This document shows positions 10,219 through 19,302 of a stretch of DNA of 64,000 bases, piece after piece (positions within the stretch are counted from its first letter, which is position 1; every line of letters begins with the position of its first letter). The notes below the pieces were generated by a model. The model worked only from the letters and a program-made list of their open reading frames with translations. It did not search any database and was not told the DNA's origin. The stretch comes from Streptomyces sp. SAI-127 (GTDB lineage: Bacteria; Actinomycetota; Actinomycetes; Streptomycetales; Streptomycetaceae). The stretch spans positions 6,592,501 to 6,656,500 of the forward strand of contig NZ_JARXYJ010000001.1 in assembly GCF_029894425.1 (NCBI RefSeq), in the 5' to 3' direction. A program made the translations under genes and the position numbers.

Positions 10219-10872
10219 TTGAGTTTCCAGCTGGAAGGGCCGGTCCTGGCAGGCGAGTTGGTGCGCCTGGAACCGCTGGACCACGGGCACACGGCGGACC
10301 TGGCCGTGGCGGCGGAGGAGAACCGCGGCACGTACGAGTTCACCTGGGTGCCAAGAGCCGACGAGGTCGGTGACTACGTCGACGCGCAGCTCGCGCGGGC
10401 GGCGACGGGGAAGCTCGCGCCGTATGCGCAGGTGTCGGTCGCGACGGGGCGGGCGGTGGGGGCCACGTCGTACTGGGAGCCGCGGTGCTGGCGGTCGGAG
10501 GACCGGCTCGACGCCGTGGAGGTCGGGTTCACCTGGCTGGCGGGCTCGGCACAGGGGACGGGCATCAACGCCGAGGCCAAGCTGCTGCTCTTCCGGCACG
10601 CCTTCGAGGAGTGGGGCGTCGCCCGCGTCGATCTGAAGACGGACGCCCGCAACGAACGCTCGCGGGCCGCGATCCAGAGCGTCGGCGCCCGTTTCGAGGG
10701 CGCCCTGCGGAACTGGTCGCGCTCCTGGGCCCCCGGTGAGGACGGACGGCTGCGGGACTCGGCGATCTTCTCCATCACGGCGCAGGAGTGGCCGCAGTGC
10801 CGCAAGCGGTTGGAGGAGCGGGTGGCGGGGTTCCGCTCCCGGGGTTCGACGATCACACCGTCCGGCTCATAG
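10219..10872 (+). CDS. RimJ/RimL-type GNAT N-acetyltransferase
   Basis: About 217 residues of the GNAT superfamily, RimJ/RimL branch: it would move an acetyl group from acetyl-CoA to an amino group on a protein N-terminus or small molecule. Visible hallmarks are the N-terminal LVRLEPL strand, the EVGFTWLAG strand, QGTGIN as the acetyl-CoA loop and the typical [13 protein letters not shown] helix with VGARFEG. I prefer TTG at 10219, only 7 bases after the aroA stop; an in-frame ATG at 10171 would overlap aroA by 41 bases. It probably shares the aroA transcript. Its stop overlaps the convergent LysR gene by 6 bases. Substrate unknown. Confidence 0.85.
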   Translation: MSFQLEGPVLAGELVRLEPLDHGHTADLAVAAEENRGTYEFTWVPRADEVGDYVDAQLARAATGKLAPYAQVSVATGRAVGATSYWEPRCWRSEDRLDAVEVGFTWLAGSAQGTGINAEAKLLLFRHAFEEWGVARVDLKTDARNERSRAAIQSVGARFEGALRNWSRSWAPGEDGRLRDSAIFSITAQEWPQCRKRLEERVAGFRSRGSTITPSGS

Positions 10873-11826
10873 GGCCCGCTGCTGACCCCGACCGGTCAAC
10901 TCCAGGCCCGAGCGCCGTAGTTGGTCCAGGACCGTCGCCAGCACCGGATCTCCCTCCGCCCCCGTCCGCACCGCCGCGAAGACGTGCCGGGACGGGGGCG
11001 TCCCGTCCTCCGTCGTCAGCAGCGCCAGGTCGCGGTGGGCGTATACCGGGCGGACCAGGCGGGGGACCAGCGCCACTCCCTGGCCCGCCTCGACCAGCGC
11101 CGCCAGCGCACCCCAGTCGCTCACCGCGTGCCGGATGTCCGGGGTGAACCCGGCCGCCGCGCACACCGACCGCGCCACCGCGCCCACGCAACTGCGGGCG
11201 TCCCCCACGACCCATGCCTCCTCGGCCAGTTCGCGCAGGTCGACGCGCTCACGCCCGGCCAACCGGTGGCCGGCCGGGACGGCGATGTCCATCACGTCGG
11301 TGAACAGCTCGGTGCGGCTGTAGCGGGCGTCCGTGTGCGGGGGCGCCGCCGCGAAATGCACCGCCACGGCCACATCGACCTGGCCCCCGTCCAACGCCGT
11401 GAACAGGTCCGGCGGTTCGGACTCCACCACGTCGACCCGGACCTGAGGCAGACGATCGGCCAGCGCCCGCAGCACGTCCGGCAGCAGGCCGAGGATCCCG
11501 CTCGACAGACAGCCGATCGTCACCGACCCCCGCCCGCCCTCTCCGTACGCCCCCAAGTCGGCCCGCGCCCGCTCCAGTTGGGCCGCGATGGCGTCGGCGT
11601 GAGCCAGCAGCACACGCGCCTGACCGGTCAGCCGCACGCCTCGGCCGTCCTTCTCCGTCAGCGGTACGCCCGTCTCGCGGGCCAGCGCCGCGATCTGCTG
11701 CGACACGGCGGACGGGGTGAGGTGCAGGGCCGCCGCCGTCCTCGCCAGACTGCCCCGGCGCTGGAGCTCGCGCAGCACGGTCAGCCGACGCAGGTCGATG
11801 GTGAAGGGTTCGCTTACCTGTTCCAC
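10867..11826 (-). CDS. LysR-family transcriptional regulator
   Basis: A 319-residue LysR-type regulator. The winged HTH is at residues about 10-70 ([20 protein letters not shown] then [17 protein letters not shown]), followed by a periplasmic-binding-like effector domain ([18 protein letters not shown] onward). GTG start with no clear ribosome site. It is divergent from a small alpha/beta-hydrolase gene across about 50 bases containing TTAACTGGACCTGCGTA, compatible with a T-N11-A LysR box, so it probably controls that gene and itself. Effector unknown. Confidence 0.92.
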   Translation of the reverse strand: MEQVSEPFTIDLRRLTVLRELQRRGSLARTAAALHLTPSAVSQQIAALARETGVPLTEKDGRGVRLTGQARVLLAHADAIAAQLERARADLGAYGEGGRGSVTIGCLSSGILGLLPDVLRALADRLPQVRVDVVESEPPDLFTALDGGQVDVAVAVHFAAAPPHTDARYSRTELFTDVMDIAVPAGHRLAGRERVDLRELAEEAWVVGDARSCVGAVARSVCAAAGFTPDIRHAVSDWGALAALVEAGQGVALVPRLVRPVYAHRDLALLTTEDGTPPSRHVFAAVRTGAEGDPVLATVLDQLRRSGLELTGRGQQRAL

Positions 11827-11877
11827 AGAGAAAGATTAACTGGACCTGCGTATCGGTGATCGGAAACCATCGACGCC

Positions 11878-12456
11878 ATGACCGCCTACCTGATCCTCCA
11901 CGGCTGGCAGAACCACCGGCCCGACGACCACTGGCAGCACTGGCTCGCCGACCGCCTCACCGACCTCGGCCACCACGTCACCTACCCCCAGCTGCCCGAC
12001 CCCGACGACCCCGACCTCGACACCTGGCTCACCGAACTCGCCCGGCATCTCGGTGGACTGCCCGCCACCGGTGAGCGTGTCGTCATCGCGCACAGCGCCT
12101 CCGCCCTGCTGTGGCTGCACGCCGTCGCACGCGGGCTCGTGCGGCACGGCTCCGCCGACCGCGTGCTGCTCGTCGCCCCGCCCTCCGCGTCCGTCGTCGG
12201 ACACCATCCGGAGGTCGCCGAATTCGCCGCGCCCGCCCTGGGGTTCACCCTCCCCGGGCCCACCCGCCTGGTCGCCGGCGACGACGACCCGTACTGCCCG
12301 GAAGGGGCCCGCGAGACCTTCGGCGAACCGCTCGGCATCCCCGCCGACATCCTCCCCGGCGCCGCCCACCTCGACCTGGACGCCGGCTACGGCTCCTGGC
12401 CCGCCGTACTGGACTGGTGTCTGGACCCGGATGCCCGGATCACACCTCGTCCGTAG
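11878..12456 (+). CDS. RBBP9/YdeN-type alpha/beta-hydrolase
   Basis: A 192-residue small serine hydrolase of the RBBP9/YdeN family. The N-terminal YLILHGWQN strand carries the oxyanion residues, the nucleophile elbow is AHSASA (Ser about residue 72), the acid is in AGDDDPYC and the His in GAAHLDLDAGYGSWP. Such proteins are cytoplasmic esterases or acyl hydrolases of uncertain substrate. It is divergent from the LysR gene, its likely regulator, and its 3' end overlaps the convergent MFS gene by 17 bases. No obvious Shine-Dalgarno. Confidence 0.88.
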   Translation: MTAYLILHGWQNHRPDDHWQHWLADRLTDLGHHVTYPQLPDPDDPDLDTWLTELARHLGGLPATGERVVIAHSASALLWLHAVARGLVRHGSADRVLLVAPPSASVVGHHPEVAEFAAPALGFTLPGPTRLVAGDDDPYCPEGARETFGEPLGIPADILPGAAHLDLDAGYGSWPAVLDWCLDPDARITPRP

Positions 12457-13675
12457 CCGGAACCGCCCGCAACTCCGGTGTGCTCGCCCCGACATAGCCC
12501 ACCGCCGCCACACACAGGAGACCGCCCGTGATCAGCGCCGTCACGCCCGAGCTCCAGCCCGCGAGCAGACCGCCGCGCAGGTTGCCGAGGTGCGGGCCCG
12601 CCTGGCCGACGATCGTCTCGGCGGCCGTGACCCGGCCGAGCAGGGCGTCGGGGGTGCGGGTCTGGACGATGGTGGTGCGGGACAGGACGGCGAGGGCGTC
12701 CGCCGCGCCGGCCAGCGCCAGGATGCCGAGTCCCGCCCAGGCACTGGTGGTCAGGCCGAACAGCGCGAGGGCCGCGCCCCAGGTCGCCGACGCGCACAGC
12801 ATCACCGGGCCGGGGCGGGCCAGTCGGGTGACCGGGCCGGAGAAGACCGTCGCGGCGACACCGCCCACGGCGAGCGCGGACAGGAACAGGCCGAGCGTGC
12901 GCGGGTCGCCGCCGAAGCGCTCCTCGTTGACCAGCGGAAACAGGCTCACCGGCATGGACAGGACGGTGGCGGCCAGATCGGTCAGCAGCGCGCCGCGCAC
13001 CACCCGGTGGCCGGTCAGAAAGCGCAGCCCGTCCAGGACACCGTGCAGACCGGGGCGGGACTTCTCGCCCTCGGGCGGCAGCGCGGGCAGGCCGTAGGCG
13101 CCGTAGAAGGACATCGTGAAGCTCAGGGTGTCCAGGAGGTAGCAGACGCCGATGCCCCACCAGCCGAGCACGACCCCGGCGACGGCCGGGCCGACCAGCA
13201 TCATCGCCTGGCCGGTGACCTGCTGGAGCGCGAGACCGGCGGCCACCTGCTCCCGGGGCAACAGACGCGGCACGAACACGCCGGCGGCGGGCGCGCCGAG
13301 CGCGGCGAAGGAGGTCTGTGCCGCGACCAGCAGCAGGACGACGGCCACCGGCGCGTGCCCCGCGAAGCCCTGCACGGCCAGCAGCAGGGAGCAGACCGCC
13401 GAGCCGACGGTGCCCGTGAGGTAGACCCGGCGCCGGTCGGCCCGGTCGACCCAGGCGCCCGCGAACAGGCTCACCCCGACCATCGGCACCGCCTGCGCGA
13501 CCCCGACCGCGCCGCTCCAGATCGTGCTGTGGGTCATGTCCCAGACCTGGTACATGACGGTGACCATGGTCATGAAGGTGCCGAGCGTGGACACCGTGCG
13601 CCCGAACAGCAGCCGCCGGAAGACCGGGGAGGTGCTCAGCGGCCGCACATCGAGGAACGTACGGCTGAGACTCAT
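12440..13675 (-). CDS. MFS exporter (enterobactin-exporter/MFS_3-like)
   Basis: A 411-residue major facilitator with about 12 predicted membrane helices. The N-terminus FRRLLFGRTVSTLGTFMT, the loop-2/3 motif AGAWVDRADRRRVYL and the second-half repeat GPVTRLARPGPVM resemble the EntS/MFS_3 group of drug or siderophore exporters. It overlaps the end of the RBBP9-like gene convergently and lies some 75 bases downstream of the MocR gene on the same strand, so co-transcription is possible. The substrate cannot be deduced. Confidence 0.88.
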   Translation of the reverse strand: MSLSRTFLDVRPLSTSPVFRRLLFGRTVSTLGTFMTMVTVMYQVWDMTHSTIWSGAVGVAQAVPMVGVSLFAGAWVDRADRRRVYLTGTVGSAVCSLLLAVQGFAGHAPVAVVLLLVAAQTSFAALGAPAAGVFVPRLLPREQVAAGLALQQVTGQAMMLVGPAVAGVVLGWWGIGVCYLLDTLSFTMSFYGAYGLPALPPEGEKSRPGLHGVLDGLRFLTGHRVVRGALLTDLAATVLSMPVSLFPLVNEERFGGDPRTLGLFLSALAVGGVAATVFSGPVTRLARPGPVMLCASATWGAALALFGLTTSAWAGLGILALAGAADALAVLSRTTIVQTRTPDALLGRVTAAETIVGQAGPHLGNLRGGLLAGWSSGVTALITGGLLCVAAVGYVGASTPELRAVPATDEV

Positions 13676-13750
13676 GACAGGGGGACCGGGGCAGGGGCGG
13701 GCTGATGCACCCCGGGACGGTAACCGGGCGCCCCCGCCCCGGCCACCGAA

Positions 13751-15160
13751 TTACCGGCTCTCCTCGATCGCCGCACGGAGCTGCCCCACCGCCTGCTTCA
13801 CCATGCCGTCGGCGAGGTTGCCGTAGCCGAGGACCAGGCCGTGGCCGGCGTGGTCCCCGGTGGCGTGATAGGCGGCGAGGTCGGCGACGGACAGCGACCG
13901 GGCGGCCGCCGCCCTGACCACGGCAGCGGTGTCCACGGAGTTCGGCAGCCGGAGGATGAGGTGGAGCCCGGCCGCGATGCCGGACACCGGGGCGTCGGGC
14001 AGCTGTTCGGCGAGGGTCCGCACGAGCGTGTCGCGCCGGTCGCGGTAGCGCTGTCGGCAGGCCCGCAGGTGGCGGTCGTAGGCACCCGACTCCAGCAGGT
14101 CGGCGAAGGCGAGCTGGTCGAGGACCGGGGGATGGGTCGCCGCCTGGTCGATCCGGTGCAGGATGTCGGTCCAGCGCGAGGGCGCCACCACCCATCCGAT
14201 GCCGAGCGCTGGGGACAGGGTCTTGCTCAGGGACTTCAACAGGACGACCCGGGACGGGTCCATGCCCTGCAGGGCCGCCACCGGGCGGCGGTCGTAGCGG
14301 AACTCCGCGTCGTAGTCGTCCTCCAGTACGACGCCGTCCACCCGGCGGGCCCAGTCGAGCAGCGCGGCCCGCCGCTCGGGCACGAGCACGGTGCCCAGCG
14401 GGAACTGGTGAGCCGGCGCGGCCAGCACGGCCCGCAGCCCGGAGTGTCCGGCGAGGTCGTCCACGCGCAGACCGCCGCCGTCCGTGCGCACGGGCACCGG
14501 CTCCAGACCGGCGGCGCGGATCACCTGGCGCAGCCGCGTCCAGCCCGGCTCCTCACAGCCGACGGCGGTGATGCCCTGGGAGCGCAGGGCACGGCAGACG
14601 CGCCGCACCCCGTCGGTCACGCTCGTGCACACCGTCACGTCCTGCGCCGTCGTCGAGACGCCACGGGAACGGCCCAGGTACTCGGCGAGCAGCCCCCTGA
14701 GCCGGGGGTGACCGCCGGGCGGCGGATAGCCGAACTCCGTGAACGCCGTGTTCGTCACCTGGGCGCGGACGGCCTCGGCCCACCGGCGGCGCGGGAAGGC
14801 CCGCAGATCCGGAAGGCCCGGCGCGAGGTCGAAACGGGCCTCGGGGGCCTTGCGGGTCACGGGACGTTCGACGCCGCCGTCCCGGTCGCCGGACCAGCGC
14901 ACCCGGGTCGCGGAGCCGCTGCGGGCCTCCAGATATCCCTCGGCCACGAGCTGGCCGTACGCCTCGGTCACCGCCCAGCGGGAACAGCCGAGGTCACCGG
15001 CGAGCTGCCGGCTGGGCGGCAGGGCGCTGCCGATCTCGACCCGCCCGCTGCGGATCGCCGAGCGCAGCGCCCGCTTCACCCGTTCGTGCAAGGGGCCCTC
15101 GCCCGCCCGGCTCAGATCGATCAGGAGATCGCCCGCCAGATTGGTCTGTGATTCCCGCAT
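13751..15160 (-). CDS. MocR/PdxR-family PLP-dependent regulator
   Basis: A 469-residue fusion of a GntR-type winged HTH (residues about 20-85; LPPSRQLAGDLGCSRWAVTEAYGQL) to an aminotransferase-like domain. The PLP lysine sits in LLKSLSKTLSPALGIGW, with LEDDYDAEFRYDR upstream, as in fold-type I enzymes. MocR proteins use PLP or amino acids as effectors, often controlling pyridoxal or amino-acid genes. Homology starts at ATG 15160, although the frame is open further upstream. It is divergent from a small gene at 15238, a possible target. Confidence 0.92.
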   Translation of the reverse strand: MRESQTNLAGDLLIDLSRAGEGPLHERVKRALRSAIRSGRVEIGSALPPSRQLAGDLGCSRWAVTEAYGQLVAEGYLEARSGSATRVRWSGDRDGGVERPVTRKAPEARFDLAPGLPDLRAFPRRRWAEAVRAQVTNTAFTEFGYPPPGGHPRLRGLLAEYLGRSRGVSTTAQDVTVCTSVTDGVRRVCRALRSQGITAVGCEEPGWTRLRQVIRAAGLEPVPVRTDGGGLRVDDLAGHSGLRAVLAAPAHQFPLGTVLVPERRAALLDWARRVDGVVLEDDYDAEFRYDRRPVAALQGMDPSRVVLLKSLSKTLSPALGIGWVVAPSRWTDILHRIDQAATHPPVLDQLAFADLLESGAYDRHLRACRQRYRDRRDTLVRTLAEQLPDAPVSGIAAGLHLILRLPNSVDTAAVVRAAAARSLSVADLAAYHATGDHAGHGLVLGYGNLADGMVKQAVGQLRAAIEESR

Positions 15161-15237
15161 GCCATTGGACGGTAGCAGCGGACCGTTTCTCCCTACCTTC
15201 GACAGTGAGCTTCGGCAGACACACGAAGGAGGACGCG

Positions 15238-15441
15238 ATGACCGCACCGAGGAGTTCGCTGCCCGGCCAGGACCACCCGCTGTTCCAGGGCGTGTTCAGC
15301 GACTGGCAGGCGAAGGCCGGCGTCCTGTCCGCGCTGCCGGACGCACCGGTCGTCCCGGACGACTCCGGGCCCGGGACGGAGCGGCCGGTGTGGCACCGGC
15401 TGTGGCCCCGTCCGGGACGGCGAAGTCTCCGCCCTTCCTGA
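15238..15441 (+). CDS. Small hypothetical protein divergent from MocR gene
   Basis: A 67-residue hydrophilic protein, not recognised. The case for a real gene is an excellent Shine-Dalgarno (AAGGAGG, 7 bases before ATG) and its place directly divergent from a MocR regulator, which usually controls its neighbour. There is no signal or membrane segment. The Pro/Arg-rich C-terminus (WHRLWPRPGRRSLRPS) could be the out-of-frame tail of a longer decayed gene. Confidence 0.5.
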   Translation: MTAPRSSLPGQDHPLFQGVFSDWQAKAGVLSALPDAPVVPDDSGPGTERPVWHRLWPRPGRRSLRPS

Positions 15442-15479
15442 TCGCTCGACCGCGCTCGACCACGCTTGTTCCGCTTCGC

Positions 15480-16280
15480 TTACGCCGAGTCGTTCAGGAG
15501 CCGCGCCAGGTGCTCGCGGCCCGCCCCCAGCAGCTCCTCCAGCGGCGCGGCCGCCTCGTACCACCGCTTCTCGTACTCCCAGCACAGCCAGCCGTCCCAG
15601 CCGTGCCGGGAGAGGACCTCCACGCACTCCGCGAGCGGCAGGACCCCGGAGCCGAGCGCGACCGGGGTGGTGTCGTCGGCCGACGCGATGTCCTTGACCT
15701 GGACGTATCCCAGGTACGGCCCGAGGGCCGCGTAGGTCTCGGAGGGCTGTTCGCCGCCGAGCCAGGTGTGCATGACGTCCCAGAGCGAGCCGACCTGGCG
15801 GTGCCCGACCGGGCCGAGCACGCGGATCGCGTCTGCGCCCGTGCGGTGCGAGTCATGGGTTTCGAGGAGGATGCGTACGTCGAGGTCGCCGGCGTACTCC
15901 GCGGCCGTACCGAGGCGCCGGGCGGCCGTGGCGTCGGCCTCCTCGCGGGACTGGTCGGATGCGGCGCCGGGGAAGACGCGCACGAAGCGGGCGCCGAGGT
16001 CGCGGGCGAGGTCCAGGAGCCGGTGGATCTCCTCCACGACGGGTTCGTCGTCGCCGGGCGCGGCCACGCGCGCGTACCCGGCGAGACCGAGGACCTCCAC
16101 GCCCGCCGCCTTGAACTCGGCGACCGCGTCGGCCCGTTCGGCGAGCCCGATACCGGGGTGCACCGGCTCCTCCGGATGCGCGCGCAGTTCTACTCCGTGA
16201 TAGCCGTGCGTGGTCGCGAGCCGTAGCACGTCGGTGAGGGGGAGGCCGGGGACACCGAGGGTGGAGAACGCCAGTTTCAT
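15480..16280 (-). CDS. Sugar phosphate isomerase/epimerase (xylose-isomerase-like TIM barrel)
   Basis: A 266-residue AP-endonuclease-2 / xylose-isomerase-like TIM barrel. It begins MKLAFSTLGVPG, then HGYHGVELRAHPE. Likely metal ligands lie in LLETHDSH, LWDVMHTW, YVQVKDI and WLCWEYEK. Members isomerise or epimerise free or phosphorylated sugars and cyclitols in the cytoplasm. The ATG at 16280 was chosen because the upstream extension is Arg/Pro-rich shadow sequence. It stands alone, convergent with the small 15238 gene; substrate unknown. Confidence 0.88.
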   Translation of the reverse strand: MKLAFSTLGVPGLPLTDVLRLATTHGYHGVELRAHPEEPVHPGIGLAERADAVAEFKAAGVEVLGLAGYARVAAPGDDEPVVEEIHRLLDLARDLGARFVRVFPGAASDQSREEADATAARRLGTAAEYAGDLDVRILLETHDSHRTGADAIRVLGPVGHRQVGSLWDVMHTWLGGEQPSETYAALGPYLGYVQVKDIASADDTTPVALGSGVLPLAECVEVLSRHGWDGWLCWEYEKRWYEAAAPLEELLGAGREHLARLLNDSA

Positions 16281-16686
16281 GCGCCCTACTCTCGCCCCGT
16301 CGAGTCGGTGAGGTCCAGCCGGGCGGGTGGTGCCGGTGCGTGGCTGGGCCAATGGGCGGCTCAGGCACCTGGGTGGATGGGCCGCTGGGCTCTGCGCTGG
16401 TCGACCGACGGGGCCACGTCTTGGGCGCGAGTGGCTCAGCCGCTCATGGGCCGGCCGACCGAGCGGCTCCACGGTTGACAGCCCGCACCCGGCCCGCACC
16501 GGCCACACCGCTCACCGCGCCCGGCCGCGCCGGGCGAGCGGGCCGAGCCGCTCACCGCGCCCGGCCGCACCGGCCGCACCGCTCACCGCACCCGGCCGCA
16601 CCGGGCGAGCGGGCCGAGCCGCTCACCGCACCCGGCCGCACCGCTCACCAGTTGACCGGCCGAGCCGATCCCAGGCCCCGCCCCCC
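16281..16686. repeat. Gene-free region with nested GC repeats
   Basis: Between the isomerase and MarR-GNAT genes lie 406 bases without a credible gene. From 16508 to about 16650 CCGCTCACCGC recurs at 16508, 16548, 16579 and 16619, with a partial copy at 16641. The spacings 40, 31 and 40 form a 71-base unit present twice, built on the submotif CCCGGCCGCACCGG. No other structure was seen. Confidence 0.7.
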
Positions 16687-17619
16687 TCACTCACCCGCGC
16701 CGGTCAGGTCCAGTCTCCAGTCCTGCCCGTTCAGGTCCCTGCCGAAGGAGCGGTGGGGTTTCTCGGCGGCCAGGACGAATCCGTGGCGCTGGTAGACGCG
16801 GCGGGCGGCGGCGAGGACGTCGTTGGTCCACAGGACCAGGTCGCGGTAGCCGACCCCGCGCGCGAAGTCGACGACGGCCGCCACCAGCCGGTCCCCGATG
16901 CCGAGTCCGCGCGCGTCGGGCTCGACGAGGAGCAGCCGCAGCCGGGCAGTCGCGGGCGCTTCGTCCCGGACGCACATGACGCACCCCACCGGCCGCCCGT
17001 CCAGCTCGGCGATCCACACCCGCTCCAGATGCGGATCGTGGTCCTCCGCGAAGTCGGCGACGATCCTCGCGACGAGTCCCTCGTAGTCGGCGTTGAAGCC
17101 GTACTCGGCGGCGTAGAGGGCCGCGTTCCGGGCCACGATCCAGCCGAGGTCACCGGGGCCCGGCTCGCGCAGCAGGACGTCCTCGCGGCGGGGCGGGCGG
17201 CCGTCGGACAGGAGCGTACGGACGGTCCGCATCGCCTCCGAGAGCCGGGGCCGGTCGGCGGAGGGGACGGTCGCGAGGAGTGCGCCCACCGATTCGTCGG
17301 CGCGCTCGGCGAGCAGCGCGGCGGTCTCCCGGCCGCGCGAGGTGAGCGTGACCCGGCGTCGGCGCGGATCACGGGCCGAGGCGGTGCGCTCGATCAGCCC
17401 GTCCTGCTCGAACTTGTTCAGGATCCGGCTCAAGTACCCCGCGTCCAGCGAGAGTTCGGTGCGCAGGTCGGCCGCGTCGGTGCGTGGCGAGTGCGCGAGC
17501 TCGTACAGCACACGGGACTCGGTGAGGGTGTAGGGGGCGTAGAGCTGGCGGCTGTAGTCGAGGGCCCCGATGACGTTCGTGTAGAAGCGGTTGAAGGCGC
17601 GGATGTCCTGGACGGTCAT
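16687..17619 (-). CDS. MarR-family HTH fused to GNAT acetyltransferase
   Basis: A 310-residue two-domain protein. Residues about 1-145 are a MarR winged HTH (TESRVLYELAHS, then LSLDAGYLSRILNKFEQDGLIER and the wing DPRRRRVTLT). Residues about 150-310 are a GNAT domain (LREPGPGDLGWIVARNAALYA, the acetyl-CoA loop EPDARGLGIGDRLV, then VYQRHGFV). This fusion is known among actinobacteria and others. It may sense a substrate, acetylate it or a protein, and regulate its own promoter. A spaced palindrome-like TTGACTCAGTCAG (17640-17652) just upstream of the start is a candidate operator. Confidence 0.92.
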   Translation of the reverse strand: MTVQDIRAFNRFYTNVIGALDYSRQLYAPYTLTESRVLYELAHSPRTDAADLRTELSLDAGYLSRILNKFEQDGLIERTASARDPRRRRVTLTSRGRETAALLAERADESVGALLATVPSADRPRLSEAMRTVRTLLSDGRPPRREDVLLREPGPGDLGWIVARNAALYAAEYGFNADYEGLVARIVADFAEDHDPHLERVWIAELDGRPVGCVMCVRDEAPATARLRLLLVEPDARGLGIGDRLVAAVVDFARGVGYRDLVLWTNDVLAAARRVYQRHGFVLAAEKPHRSFGRDLNGQDWRLDLTGAGE

Positions 17620-17696
17620 GATCGGTCCACCCCCGGATGCTTGACTCAGTCAGAGATATCGATGGACTGAGCGTAAGACGTCCGCGACTCCCGCGG

Positions 17697-18293
17697 CTAC
17701 CCCGCGGTGGCGGGCCGGTAGACGCACACCTGCACGCCGGTCTTCCCGGTGACCGTGGACACCAGCTCGAACGGCCGCTTACCGCCGTCCTCCGGGAAGA
17801 TCGACTTGCCGCCGCCGAGGAGTACCGGCATCACGATGAGCTGGAGCTCGTCGACGAGCCCCGCGCTGATCAGCGTGCGGACGAGGGTGGGGCTGCCCAT
17901 CATCGCCAGCTCGCCGCCCTCGCGCTCACGCAGCGCACGGATCCGCGCGACGGCCTCGGAGCCCGGGATCCGCTCGGTGTTGTTCCAGGTCAGCTCGGAG
18001 TCGCCAAGGGTGTCGGTCACGACGTACTTCTTCAGGGAGTTCAGCCGGTCGGCGAACGGGTCCCCGGCGCGCTCCGGCCAGGCCCCCGCCATCGTCAGAT
18101 ACGTCCGCCGCCCGTACAGCAGCGCCTCGGCCCGCTCCATCCCCTCGGTGAACGCCGGTCCGAGCACCTCCTCGTCGAAGTAGGGGTGCGACCAGCCGCC
18201 GTGCGCGAACCCGCCGTCGGTGTCCTCCTCGGGCCCGCCGGGCGCCTGCACGACCCCGTCCAGACTGATGAACTCACTGACCACGATGCGCAT
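17697..18293 (-). CDS. Dihydrofolate-reductase-family (RibD C-terminal-like) protein
   Basis: A 198-residue protein of the RibD C-terminal / DHFR-like fold, presumably an NADPH-dependent reductase of unknown substrate. It starts MRIVVSEFISLDGVVQAPGG, has LLYGRRTYLTMAGAWP in the cofactor-binding position, then YVVTDTL and VMPVLLGGGKSIFPEDG near the end. ATG 18293 is preceded by GGAG at good spacing; a GTG three codons earlier is possible. Monocistronic between MarR-GNAT and DUF4253 genes, same strand. Such genes are common, often annotated as deaminases. Confidence 0.88.
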   Translation of the reverse strand: MRIVVSEFISLDGVVQAPGGPEEDTDGGFAHGGWSHPYFDEEVLGPAFTEGMERAEALLYGRRTYLTMAGAWPERAGDPFADRLNSLKKYVVTDTLGDSELTWNNTERIPGSEAVARIRALREREGGELAMMGSPTLVRTLISAGLVDELQLIVMPVLLGGGKSIFPEDGGKRPFELVSTVTGKTGVQVCVYRPATAG

Positions 18294-18387
18294 GGGACTC
18301 ACTCCAGTTTCCTAGTCGGTTACGGCATTGCAGACCGGGGCGGGGCGGGGAACTCATCGGTGGGGGGAGCGTAAAACGTCTTCCGGC

Positions 18388-19179
18388 TCAGTCCCACCAG
18401 AACCGCCATTCCGTCCGCCCGACGAGTTCGCGCGCGTACTCCGGGAAGGGCGTCGGCGGGTCGTCCACGATGTTGTCCGCGGTGGACAGCACATGCTCCA
18501 GGGCGAGCCTCTCGGCGTGCGCCGGGTCGAGGGGCGGGCGGGCGACGGAGACATGCAGCTCACCGCCGTACGCGGCCACGACCCGGGCCCCGAACCGCTC
18601 CTCCCAGCTCCGCAGCAGGGCGCCCATGAGCGGCATCGGCGGCCTGTCGGTCCAGCCGATCACCGCGGGGACGTCGGCGGAGCTGCGGGCGGGGACGAGG
18701 ACAAGGCTGAGGGACGCCTCGTACGGCCCGGTGTGCAGGAGATCGGCGACGGTACGGCCCGCGGCCTCCTCGGCGCCCGGACCCGTACCGGTGTCCGGAC
18801 CCGCGGGCGCGAGCCCCGGCCAGCTCGCGAACGGCGGCCCCGGATCGTGCGGCCAGGGCTCGACGTCCTCCGGGGTGTCGTCCGGCTCCGCGGAGGAGGG
18901 ATCGGACCAGAACGGCAGCCGCCGCTCCCGGTACTCCGCGAAGTCGGCCGCGAGGACCTCTTCCAGACGTACGGCGTAGGCGGCGGCCGGATCCGCGGGG
19001 CGAGCGGGGTCGCCGGGCCAACAGAGATGCGGCTGCAGCCCGGTGACCGGGGCCCACCGGAGCAGCTCCGCCCACACCGTCCCGACGTCGTCCGGCAGTT
19101 CGTCGCAGATCCAGACCTCCGACGGGCCCCGTTGCTCGAACCGCCCCGAAGGCAGCCCGTCAGGCAGTGAAAAGACCAT
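18388..19179 (-). CDS. DUF4253 domain protein
   Basis: A 263-residue cytoplasmic protein. The C-terminal 110 residues match the DUF4253 pattern as I remember it: PAVIGWTD, MGALLRSWEERFGARVVA, GGELHVSVARPPLDPAHAERLALEHV. An acidic, Pro-rich linker precedes it. DUF4253 has no known activity; it occurs in many streptomycete proteins, sometimes with toxin/immunity-like neighbours. The ATG at 19179 is my choice, as the upstream open frame runs into the divergent promoter of the DinB gene; the ribosome site is weak. Confidence 0.8.
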   Translation of the reverse strand: MVFSLPDGLPSGRFEQRGPSEVWICDELPDDVGTVWAELLRWAPVTGLQPHLCWPGDPARPADPAAAYAVRLEEVLAADFAEYRERRLPFWSDPSSAEPDDTPEDVEPWPHDPGPPFASWPGLAPAGPDTGTGPGAEEAAGRTVADLLHTGPYEASLSLVLVPARSSADVPAVIGWTDRPPMPLMGALLRSWEERFGARVVAAYGGELHVSVARPPLDPAHAERLALEHVLSTADNIVDDPPTPFPEYARELVGRTEWRFWWD

Positions 19180-19302
19180 GCCAGGACGATAGAGGCGACC
19201 ACTGACAACGGGTCGTGAGGGGACGGCAGTTGCGGCTCGGACGGTGAAGGCCCGCCACCGATTGTCGGTGGACAAAGATCAAGCTGACGACAGACTGATC
19301 CG

